7,515 nucleotides of DNA, taken from the NCBI GenBank assembly GCA_902475865.1, contig CABSBK010000047.1:1-7515 (forward strand), written 5' to 3'. The stretch is from an uncultured Collinsella sp. (GTDB lineage: Bacteria; Actinomycetota; Coriobacteriia; Coriobacteriales; Coriobacteriaceae). This document shows positions 1 through 5,881 of the stretch, one piece after another (the stretch's first letter is position 1; every line of letters starts with the position of its first letter). A program made the translations under genes and the position numbers. The notes under the pieces are model-generated. The model was not told where the DNA came from. It worked only from the letters and a program-made list of their open reading frames with translations, and ran no database searches.

Positions 1-4
1 GCTT

Positions 5-70
5 TAATCTGCAATCAGATTATACTTCTGCGCGAATAATGATAGTGAGAAATTATTCTCGCCAGAGAAT
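5..70 (-). promoter_or_regulatory. Putative leftward promoter with two palindromic operator-like sites
   Basis: This AT-rich stretch differs from the GC-rich surroundings. On the minus strand, positions 24 to 19 read TATAAT, a perfect sigma-70 -10 hexamer; no good -35 is visible 16-18 nt upstream. A perfect 7-bp inverted repeat (TAATCTG-CAAT-CAGATTA, 5-22) overlaps that -10 box. Upstream, AATAAT (35-40) and ATTATT (52-57) form a second palindrome with an 11-nt spacer. ATTCTC-GCCA-GAGAAT (55-70) forms a further 6-bp one that shares an arm. The layout suggests a repressed or activated promoter for a leftward gene beyond the window. The ATAATGATA part resembles one half of a Fur box, but the match is partial, so the regulator is not identified. 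Confidence 0.4.
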
Positions 71-111
71 ATAGTTTCGAGTTACCGTGCACCTCGGCGT
101 CGCTTCGGCGG

Positions 112-148
112 AAAACAAAGGCGGAGCAGCCGTTCAGGTCGCCCCGCC
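112..148 (-). terminator. Intrinsic terminator after mogA
   Basis: On the minus strand GGCGGGGC (148-141) pairs with GCTCCGCC (127-120). This gives an 8-bp GC-rich stem with one G-U pair and a 13-nt loop, followed by the U-rich tract TTTGTTTT (119-112). The stem begins 13 nt after the TAA of the mogA-like gene, so it ends the moeA-mogA transcript. On the plus strand the same stem has an A-C mismatch and no T-run, so it works in the minus direction only. Confidence 0.75.
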
Positions 149-161
149 GCAGGTAAACCGC

Positions 162-641
162 TTATTTGGCGTGCCCGCCGCCCGCTGTCATCTGAGCCGC
201 ATGCTCCAGCTGGTCTGCTATGGCCTCCCAGCTTTCGCGAGCAGCCTTCGTAGAACCGGGAAAGTTTACGACAAGCGTATGACCTCGTTGCATGCAAATA
301 GCGCGCGAGAGCATGGCGCGGCGCGTCTTAGTCATCGAGTACGCACGGATTGCCTCTGCAATACCCGGCACATCGCGGTCGCAGACGGCACGCGTCGCCT
401 CGGGCGTCACATCGCGCATCGAAAGACCCGTTCCGCCGCAGGTGAGCACGACATTGGCGTGGCACTCATCGGCGGCTTCCACAATGGCATCACCAATCTC
501 GCTGACGTCGTCGCGCACGACCATATGCGAGGCGACCGTCCACCCCTGCGCCTCGATAAGCTCCTCGAGTGCGGCTCCGGCCTCGTCCTGGGCAAGGTCG
601 CGCGTATCCGAGCACGTCACAATCGAAATCTTCAGCTCCAT
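162..641 (-). CDS. mogA: Molybdopterin adenylyltransferase, MogA/MoaB family
   Basis: A 159-residue protein of the MoCF-binding fold. This family activates molybdopterin (MPT) by adenylation, giving MPT-AMP, which MoeA then uses for molybdate insertion in the cytoplasm. Visible family motifs are the N-terminal strand KISIVTCSD (4-12), the MPT-binding loop TCGGTG (67-72) followed by RDVTPEA (76-82), PGIAEAIR (92-99), and the C-terminal VVNFPGSTKA (124-133), the counterpart of the usual LPGSPKA. The start at 641 is chosen over the in-frame upstream ATG at 734 because TAGGAGGA lies a few bases before it and the longer form would run 93 nt into moeA. The SD itself overlaps the TAG stop of moeA, 10 nt upstream, so translational coupling is likely. 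MogA and MoaB are close paralogues, and the symbol mogA is the less certain part. The family assignment is firm. Confidence 0.9.
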   Translation of the reverse strand: MELKISIVTCSDTRDLAQDEAGAALEELIEAQGWTVASHMVVRDDVSEIGDAIVEAADECHANVVLTCGGTGLSMRDVTPEATRAVCDRDVPGIAEAIRAYSMTKTRRAMLSRAICMQRGHTLVVNFPGSTKAARESWEAIADQLEHAAQMTAGGGHAK

Positions 642-651
642 AGCATTCCTC

Positions 652-1914
652 CTACAACACGGCGCCCTCGGGCAGGTCGACGCGAACAACGTCCACGGCA
701 TCTCCCGCCTTGAGCTCGCACGGTCCCTCGTCAATACGCAGCAGACAGTTGGCCCGCTGCATCGTTCCGAGCAGTGCCGAATTCTGAGTCTTGGCCTCGG
801 TCACCAACAACTCACCGGTCTCGGGGTCGCGCAAAACCGTGGCGCGATCGAAGAAGCGACGATGCTGTCGCTTTTTCACGCTATGCGTAAGCGTCGCCCG
901 CTGCACGGGACGCGCACCCTCGGCAAAGCCGCGCATCTTGCGGATCGCCGGACGGGCGAGCATCTCAAAGCCCACATACGCCGCGGCCGGATTACCCGAA
1001 AGCCCCAGGTAGGGCCTACCCCCGAGCAAGCCAAACGTGATGGCCTTACCCGGACGCATCGAGATGCGGTCAAACAGCACCTCGCCCTCGCGCCGGACGG
1101 GCGCCGTCACGAAATCGTAATCACCCGCCGAGGCGCCACCGCTCGTAATGACAAAATCGCACTCCTGCACGGCACGATGCACCAGCTCGGCAATCGCCTG
1201 CTCATCATCGGGCGCAATGCCGTAGAACACGGGCTCGGCGCCGGCATCGAATGCCTCGGCCATTAACGCCGAGGAGTTGGAATCGCGAATCTGACCGCGC
1301 GCCGGCAGCTCACCCGGCGCGACCAGCTCCGTGCCCAGCGAGATAATGCCCACGCGCGGAGCGGCATGGACCTTCACGCTCGCGTAACCGGCGCTTGCCA
1401 GTAGGCCGGCGCCCGCCGGAGCCACGACCTCGCCGGCGTGCATCACAACATCGCCGGCATGGGCCTCCTCGGCGGCAGAGCGAACGTTTTCCCCCACTTT
1501 AGCAGGCGCCGAGAAGCTCACGTGCGAGCCCTCGTTGCCGTCGCCATCGAGCACGTCGACGATCTCGTATTTCACTACGGCATCGGCACCCTCGGGCACC
1601 GGCGCGCCTGTCATGATGCGGACCGTCTCGCCCACTCCGATTGTGCCCTCAAACACATGGCCCGCGGCCTCATGTCCGATAACGTCGAGCGTCACCGGCG
1701 CCTCGCCAGACGCCTGCGCCAAGTCCGCCGAACGCACGGCATATCCGTCCATAGCGCTGTTGGCAAACGGCGAGATATCGATATCGGCCACCGCGTCCTC
1801 GGCCAAGGGAAGACCGGTGGCCTGCCACACGGGAATCTCGACGAGATCGGTCGGAGCAACGTGCGACAGAACAATCGACTGCGCGTCCTCCAGCGGAATG
1901 AGCTTCTCTGCCAT
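652..1914 (-). CDS. moeA: Molybdopterin molybdenumtransferase MoeA
   Basis: A 420-residue protein with the full MoeA architecture and length. It hydrolyses MPT-AMP and inserts molybdate to form active molybdenum cofactor. Motifs in order: NSAMDGYAVR (52-61), the MoeA N-terminal signature; the domain II region around 70-150; the MoCF-like domain starting PRVGIISLGTELV (186-198); RDSNS (210-214); SGGASAGDYDFV (258-269), matching the GGVSVGDYD active-site loop with its aspartate; MRPGKAITFG (286-295); GLSGNPAAA (304-312); and a C-terminal domain IV ending near VDVVRVDLPEG. The ATG at 1914 has AAGAGG about 5 nt upstream. A GTG two codons earlier (1920) would overlap that SD and is rejected. The gene is first of a leftward pair with mogA, 10 nt apart, and divergent from the CLC gene. 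The cofactor suggests the organism has molybdoenzymes elsewhere; none is in this window. Confidence 0.96.
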   Translation of the reverse strand: MAEKLIPLEDAQSIVLSHVAPTDLVEIPVWQATGLPLAEDAVADIDISPFANSAMDGYAVRSADLAQASGEAPVTLDVIGHEAAGHVFEGTIGVGETVRIMTGAPVPEGADAVVKYEIVDVLDGDGNEGSHVSFSAPAKVGENVRSAAEEAHAGDVVMHAGEVVAPAGAGLLASAGYASVKVHAAPRVGIISLGTELVAPGELPARGQIRDSNSSALMAEAFDAGAEPVFYGIAPDDEQAIAELVHRAVQECDFVITSGGASAGDYDFVTAPVRREGEVLFDRISMRPGKAITFGLLGGRPYLGLSGNPAAAYVGFEMLARPAIRKMRGFAEGARPVQRATLTHSVKKRQHRRFFDRATVLRDPETGELLVTEAKTQNSALLGTMQRANCLLRIDEGPCELKAGDAVDVVRVDLPEGAVL

Positions 1915-1971
1915 ATGCACCTCTTAATGCCACGGCGCACAACGGGGGCGCCGATTCTTTATGCTTGTCTA

Positions 1972-1979
1972 AGTATAAT
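1972..1979. promoter_or_regulatory. Overlapping -10-like boxes in the moeA/CLC divergent region
   Basis: The intergenic region 1915-2123 contains TATAAT on the plus strand (1974-1979) and, overlapping it, TATACT on the minus strand (1977-1972). The minus-strand box would start a moeA transcript around 1965, about 50 nt before its ATG. No convincing TTGACA-like -35 is seen at 16-18 nt for either direction, so this is a candidate only. The rest of the region is GC-rich without a recognisable riboswitch or small gene. Confidence 0.3.
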
Positions 1980-2088
1980 CCCCGACGCGCGACCGCGACT
2001 TGGCCTGTACCCGCAAATACACCTGTCGGCCGCAAGCCGCGAAACAGAGTGAAAACCAACCCACCGGCTCGTCGCGTTTACCGCGTTT

Positions 2089-2094
2089 TATAAT
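2089..2094 (+). promoter_or_regulatory. Candidate -10 box for the CLC antiporter gene
   Basis: A perfect TATAAT lies about 30 nt before the CLC start codon, which would give a short 5' leader of about 20-25 nt containing the AGAGGA SD at 2114-2119. The spaced -35 region is GGCTCG-like and poor. Two near-repeats, CGCGTTTA and CCGCGTTTTA, run into the -10 box (2074-2090) and could be part of a control site. The position and hexamer are seen; promoter function is inferred. Confidence 0.45.
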
Positions 2095-2123
2095 GCTCGT
2101 GTTGCAACCAAAAAGAGGAACGT

Positions 2124-3545
2124 ATGGCTTTTACCGACAAACCCGAAAGCGCAAACGAGGCGCAGGATCATTCCCAGCCGCTCGACGACGGCGGCTTTTT
2201 CTCCCTTAACGACGTCATCATGGCAGGCAGGCATCAGATCACCCGCTCCGAGCATCTCTTAGCTGCCGACACGCGCCGCAACGTCCGCAACCTACTCGCG
2301 AGTGCCAAGTTGCTCGTACTCGTCGTCATCGTCTCGCTCGCCATGGGCGTTGCCGCTTGGGCGTTTTTGGCCTCGCTGAATATCGCGACCGATTATCGCG
2401 AACACCATGCGTGGGTGTACGCCCTGCTCCCCATCGTGGGCATGGCCACCGCGTGGGTGTACAAAAACCACGGTCTCGCCGCCAAGCGTGGCAATAACCT
2501 GGTCATTGACTCCGCCCTGGGCACACGCCTCATCCATATGCGCATGGCCGTCCTCACCTTCGTCTGCTCCACGCTCACGCACCTAACGGGCGGATCGGCC
2601 GGTCGCGAGGGAGCCGCGGTGCAGATTGGCGGCACCATCGCCAGCAACATCTCGAGCCTCGCCCACCTCAAAAAGCATGATCACCACGACCTTATGCTCG
2701 CCGGCATCTCGTCGGCCTTTGGCGCCGTGTTCGGCTCGCCCCTTGCCGGCGCGTTCTTTGGCATGGAGATGTGCTTTATCGGCAAGATCGACTACACCGC
2801 AGGCATCTACTGCCTGGTCGCCTCGTTTACCGGCTACTTTACATCGCTTGCCTTGGGAACCGAGTACGAGGCGAATGTTATCGCCAGCGTTCCCGCTATG
2901 TCGCCCAAAACGGTCGTCATCGTTGTTATCAGCGCCATTATCTTCGGTCTGACGGCACGTCTCTTTGCCTGGTCGGTTCGAACCGTCAAGAGCCTGTACG
3001 GTCGCTTTATCACCAATTACCTCGTTCGCGCACTTATAGGCGCACTCGTGGTTTTGGCCGCCTATGCCCTCCTCGACGCCTGGAACTACGCCGGCCTTGC
3101 CACCTGGCTCTCAGGCGCCGGATTCTCCGGTAGCACTACCCTTGCTGACGCATCCATCAAGCTCGTGGTGACGGCGCTCACCCTGGGCGCCGGCTTCCAA
3201 GGCGGCGAGGTCACGCCCCTGTTTGGCATCGGTGCGGCACTCGGTGGCTGGATCGGTTGCCTTACCGGGCTCGACCCCAGTTTTCTGGCGGCTCTCGGCA
3301 TGCTCGGCGTGTTCTGCGCCGGCCTCAACGTGCCCATCACCACCTGCATGATGGCCATCGACCTGTTCCACGGCACGGCCGCCGGGTTCTTTGTCATCGT
3401 GGCCTTTATCAGCTACCTAACCGGCGGACACCGCGGCGTGTACCCCGCTCAGCGCATCATCTCACCCAAGCGCCGTTCGCTTATTGTGGATGAGGGCGGT
3501 ACGGTAGCGGAGGCTATCGAGCGCCACAACGACCTGATAGAGTAG
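2124..3545 (+). CDS. CLC-family anion/proton antiporter, CLC-F (fluoride exporter) type
   Basis: A 473-residue multi-pass membrane protein of the CLC family, with a cytosolic N-terminus of about 60 residues and roughly ten helix-rich segments from 61 to 433. Family motifs are GSAGREGAAVQIGG (157-170), whose Glu162 matches the external gating glutamate of GREGP; GSPLAGAFFGMEM (204-216); GFQGGEVTPLFGIG (358-371), at the place of GxFxP; and GLNVPITT (400-407). Two features differ from chloride CLCs. The usual GSGIP filter is replaced by GNNL (123-126), and the helix-N motif carries a glutamate (Glu362). From knowledge of the family, these resemble CLC-F fluoride/proton antiporters, which have Asn or Met in place of the filter Ser and a second functional Glu. 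Export of fluoride is therefore the best inference, though another anion remains possible. No CBS domains follow. Start: AGAGG 5 nt before the ATG. Divergent from moeA; the downstream lipid kinase is 87 nt away and may be cotranscribed. Confidence 0.9.
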   Translation: MAFTDKPESANEAQDHSQPLDDGGFFSLNDVIMAGRHQITRSEHLLAADTRRNVRNLLASAKLLVLVVIVSLAMGVAAWAFLASLNIATDYREHHAWVYALLPIVGMATAWVYKNHGLAAKRGNNLVIDSALGTRLIHMRMAVLTFVCSTLTHLTGGSAGREGAAVQIGGTIASNISSLAHLKKHDHHDLMLAGISSAFGAVFGSPLAGAFFGMEMCFIGKIDYTAGIYCLVASFTGYFTSLALGTEYEANVIASVPAMSPKTVVIVVISAIIFGLTARLFAWSVRTVKSLYGRFITNYLVRALIGALVVLAAYALLDAWNYAGLATWLSGAGFSGSTTLADASIKLVVTALTLGAGFQGGEVTPLFGIGAALGGWIGCLTGLDPSFLAALGMLGVFCAGLNVPITTCMMAIDLFHGTAAGFFVIVAFISYLTGGHRGVYPAQRIISPKRRSLIVDEGGTVAEAIERHNDLIE

Positions 3546-3632
3546 ACGTTAGCATTCGCCGTGCAGCCACAATCGGGGGCAATTCGACCCGAGCGCGACC
3601 GCACCGTAACGTCATACGCCGGGAGTCGTTCC

Positions 3633-4595
3633 ATGCACGCAACTGATTTTGGTCGCACGCTCATCATCGCCAACCCTGCCGCCCAGTCGGGCGCCGCGCG
3701 CGAGGTTGCCGAGCGCCTGCAGCGCTTTTTGGATATGACCGCGCGCGCATCCCAGTTTGACCTGGTACTGACCGAGCGCATGGGACACGCCAAGGAGCTG
3801 GCCGCACAGGCTCAGGGCTATCACACCGTTATCGCCCTCGGCGGCGACGGCGTGATCCACGAGGTCGTCAACGGACTCATGACGCAGGATGAGGCGATCC
3901 GCCCCGCTCTTGCCATCCTACCCGTAGGCTCCGGCAACGATTTTGCCCAAACGCTCGGTATCGAAGATTTCTCCGGCAAGGATTATGGCGCGCTGCTCAC
4001 CTGTGAGCTTCAACGTCAGGACATCGGGCAGATTCGCTCATGGAACCCCGCAAGCGGTAGCGGCGAGGCTACCGTTGAGTACTACGACCAGACGCTTTCG
4101 GTCGGCATCGATGCCGCCATCGGCCTTGGCACCACCGAGCTGCGCAAAAAGACCGGCTTGACGGGCGCTCCGCTCTACACCCTTTCGGGACTTGAGCAGT
4201 TTGGCCTGCGCTATCGCAACTACTCCATGACAGTCAGCTTTGACGGCGCGCCCGCCGAGCGCGTGAGGGCGATCATCATGGCGATTCAGCTTGGTCCCAC
4301 CTATGGCTCGGGCTATCGCATCTGCCCCGATGCCGACCCCTGCGACGGCGTGTTCGACGTCTGCTACGCATGCGGCCCTGTCCCTCGCGCGGTTGCCCTG
4401 CCTATGTTCCTTTCGGCCAAGGACGGCCACCATACCAAGCTGCCACCGGTTCGCATGCGCCGATGCCGCCATGCCGAGCTCACTTTTGAGGAGCCAGACT
4501 ACCCCATCCAAGCCGACGGCGAGCCCATCGTCGCCTCGCGCATCGAGGTCGACATTCTTCCCGGTGCCCTCCAAGTCTGGCACCCAACCCGCTAA
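3633..4595 (+). CDS. Diacylglycerol kinase-family lipid kinase (YegS/DgkB-like)
   Basis: A 320-residue soluble or membrane-associated kinase with the DAGK catalytic domain. Members phosphorylate diacylglycerol or a related lipid with ATP, usually to recycle lipid products at the inner face of the membrane. Motifs: LIIANPAAQSG (10-20), nucleotide-loop start; ALGGDGVIHEVVNGL (68-82), the GGDGT-type loop; ILPVGSGNDFAQTLGI (95-110), the PxGTGNDFA motif; TLSVGIDAAIG (154-164); PDADPCDGVFDV (232-243), acidic structural site; and QADGEPI (293-299) near the C-terminus. Length is normal. Val74 replaces the usual Thr of GGDGT and Ser100 replaces Thr in GTGND. The ATG at 3633 has GGGAG at 3621-3625 at good spacing; an in-frame GTG at 3561 has no SD and adds 24 residues unlike the family. 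It lies 87 nt after the CLC gene with no terminator between. The exact lipid substrate cannot be read from the sequence. Confidence 0.9.
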   Translation: MHATDFGRTLIIANPAAQSGAAREVAERLQRFLDMTARASQFDLVLTERMGHAKELAAQAQGYHTVIALGGDGVIHEVVNGLMTQDEAIRPALAILPVGSGNDFAQTLGIEDFSGKDYGALLTCELQRQDIGQIRSWNPASGSGEATVEYYDQTLSVGIDAAIGLGTTELRKKTGLTGAPLYTLSGLEQFGLRYRNYSMTVSFDGAPAERVRAIIMAIQLGPTYGSGYRICPDADPCDGVFDVCYACGPVPRAVALPMFLSAKDGHHTKLPPVRMRRCRHAELTFEEPDYPIQADGEPIVASRIEVDILPGALQVWHPTR

Positions 4596-4604
4596 CCCCA
4601 CCTA

Positions 4605-4671
4605 AGTTGCGGTGAAATAGGGACTGTTTATGCAGCTAAAGCCGCAAAACAGTCCCTATTTCACCGCAACT
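4605..4671. repeat. 25-bp perfect inverted repeat between convergent genes (REP-like palindrome)
   Basis: Positions 4605-4629 are an exact reverse complement of 4647-4671, giving a 25-bp uninterrupted stem around a 17-nt loop. The loop can itself pair partly: TGCAGC against GCCGCA with one mismatch, around TAAA. The element sits 9 nt after the stop of the lipid kinase and 10 nt before the stop codon of the release-factor-like gene on the other strand. No T-run follows the stem in either direction, so it is not a standard intrinsic terminator, though it may still stop or stabilise both transcripts. The length and perfection suggest a dispersed palindromic repeat. No target-site duplication is seen. 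Confidence 0.85.
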
Positions 4672-4681
4672 CATGAGGAGG

Positions 4682-5062
4682 CTATTCGTCGCTACCCGGC
4701 TTGCGACGGTTGGCCTTTTTAATGGCGTTGAAGTGCTTGTCATTGAGTCTGCGCTGGCGAGAGCGCTGAGGCACCTTGGTCTTTACGCGTCGGCGCGGCG
4801 GACGGCCACGACACTCAAGCTCAGCACGCAGCTTACGCAGGCAGCTACTACGGTTTTGGAACTGGCTACGGCTCTCGCGCGCCGTCACGGTAATCCCCGA
4901 AGGGATATGTTTCATGCGCACCGCCGAATCCGTCGTGTTGACGCCTTGTCCGCCCGGACCAGTCGCGCGAAACACCTGCACCTCGCAATCACGCGCCAAC
5001 TCCTCGGCCGACATCTCGGCATAGCGCGCATACTCGCGCCATCCCATCTTGTTCTCGTCCAT
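4682..5062 (-). CDS. Peptide chain release factor-like protein (GGQ domain, probable ribosome rescue)
   Basis: A 126-residue protein made almost only of the RF-1 peptidyl-hydrolase domain, without the codon-recognition domains of RF1/RF2. The core is [19 protein letters not shown] (30-48), with the catalytic GGQ at 37-39, followed by [19 protein letters not shown] (53-71) as in RF2. The tail (about 88-121) is rich in Arg and Lys ([16 protein letters not shown], then KKANRRK). In ArfB/YaeJ a basic tail enters the empty mRNA channel of stalled ribosomes, so a rescue role is inferred; PrfH-like function is the alternative, but no rtcB is nearby. The residue after GGQ is Gly instead of the usual His. 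The ATG at 5062 follows GGGGAGGTG at ideal spacing; the ATG at 5080 has no SD. It is downstream of xpt, separated by a strong terminator only about 20 nt before its start. Confidence 0.88.
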   Translation of the reverse strand: MDENKMGWREYARYAEMSAEELARDCEVQVFRATGPGGQGVNTTDSAVRMKHIPSGITVTARESRSQFQNRSSCLRKLRAELECRGRPPRRRVKTKVPQRSRQRRLNDKHFNAIKKANRRKPGSDE

Positions 5063-5081
5063 ATCAACACCTCCCCTCATA

Positions 5082-5117
5082 CAAAAAATGTGACAAAGGG
5101 AAAGCCCTTTGTCACAT
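5082..5117 (-). terminator. Strong intrinsic terminator after xpt
   Basis: A perfect 13-bp stem (5117-5105 with 5100-5088 on the minus strand) closes a 4-nt loop (CTTT). It is followed by a run of six T and then GT (minus strand, about 5088-5081). It starts 27 nt after the xpt stop and ends about 20 nt before the start codon of the release-factor-like gene, leaving room for an SD but not for a promoter. It therefore acts as terminator for xpt and possibly as attenuator for the next gene. Confidence 0.92.
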
Positions 5118-5144
5118 CGCATACCAATCGCTTGTGTTGCGCGC

Positions 5145-5723
5145 TTAGGCGAAGGTGATCTCGCCGGTCTCGCAGTCCATATCGGCGATACGGGCCAGGC
5201 TCTCGACGCGGAAGCCGCGCTCGCGGAGCTTATCGCCGCCGCCCTGGAAGCCCTTCTCCACTGCAATGCCAATGCCGGACACCTCGGCACCCGCAGCCTC
5301 GCAGATCTTGATTAGGCCCTCGAGCGCACAGCCGTTGGCCAGGAAGTCGTCGATAATCAGGACCTTATCGCCCTCGGACAGGAAGCGCTTGCCAACGATG
5401 ACCGGGTACTCCTTCTGCTTGGTAAAGGAGTAGATGGTCGTGGCATATTGCTCGCCGTCGAGGTTGATGGACTGTGCCTTCTTGGCAAAGACCACCGGCA
5501 CGCCGCCAAAATGCTGAGCCGCGATACAAGCCATGCCAATGCCCGAAGCCTCAATCGTCAGAATCTTGTTGATCTCGACACCCTCGAACAGACGGGCCCA
5601 CTCGGCGCCCATGTGGTCGAACAGCTCAACGTCGCACTGGTGGTTGAGGAAGGCATCAACCTTAAGGACGTTACCGGCCTTTACGATGCCGTCATGGCGA
5701 ATACGATCCTCAAGCTCCTGCAT
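5145..5723 (-). CDS. xpt: Xanthine phosphoribosyltransferase
   Basis: A 192-residue type I phosphoribosyltransferase of purine salvage, converting xanthine and PRPP to XMP in the cytoplasm. It aligns by eye along its whole length with Bacillus subtilis Xpt. Matching segments are [13 protein letters not shown] (17-29), [16 protein letters not shown] (54-69), [12 protein letters not shown] (74-85), ATTIYSFTK (94-102), the PRPP-binding loop [13 protein letters not shown] (121-133) with Asp125-Asp126, [11 protein letters not shown] (150-160) and RVESLARI (172-179). The start at 5723 has AGAAGGGG 7-8 nt upstream. A short hairpin, CGCGG (5756-5752) with CCGCG (5743-5739) on the minus strand, sits directly before that SD. 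Unlike in B. subtilis, no purine riboswitch is recognisable in the 158-nt upstream region and no xanthine permease gene is adjacent. The gene follows an MFS transporter on the same strand and ends at a strong terminator. Confidence 0.96.
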   Translation of the reverse strand: MQELEDRIRHDGIVKAGNVLKVDAFLNHQCDVELFDHMGAEWARLFEGVEINKILTIEASGIGMACIAAQHFGGVPVVFAKKAQSINLDGEQYATTIYSFTKQKEYPVIVGKRFLSEGDKVLIIDDFLANGCALEGLIKICEAAGAEVSGIGIAVEKGFQGGGDKLRERGFRVESLARIADMDCETGEITFA

Positions 5724-5881
5724 GGCGCAACCCCTTCTCGCGGCAACGATACCGCGCGATTAATAAACGTTGTTCGATAGTCTACCACGGACCGACCCCC
5801 GCCCGTCCCACAAGCCGCATCGCACTATAAAGCCGCAAGACCAGTAGATGGGCCGATTCGTGGCAAGCCTGCCTCCACAAG

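Noticed and set aside
292..1266. Long plus-strand open frame opposite moeA and mogA
   Set aside because: It is a GC-driven antisense shadow; its translation has no family motif, while the minus strand encodes well-conserved MoeA and MogA motifs.
1980..2123. Possible fluoride (crcB-motif) riboswitch before the CLC gene
   Set aside because: No GGNGAUGG-type start with its paired pseudoknot and GGCUGAUG-like end could be found by eye; the leader after the likely -10 box is too short to hold one.
3561..3632. Upstream GTG start for the lipid kinase
   Set aside because: No SD precedes it, and the added 24 residues have no family similarity; the ATG at 3633 has GGGAG at good spacing.
4038..4601. 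Antisense open frame under the lipid kinase
   Set aside because: Low-complexity, motif-free translation opposite a gene with intact DAGK motifs; no SD and no support.
4605..4671. Standard bidirectional rho-independent terminator
   Set aside because: The hairpin has no T-run after either arm; it was listed as a palindromic repeat, though it may still affect transcript ends.
5724..5881. Purine riboswitch for xpt
   Set aside because: The three-way junction consensus and a terminator/antiterminator pair are not visible on the minus strand.
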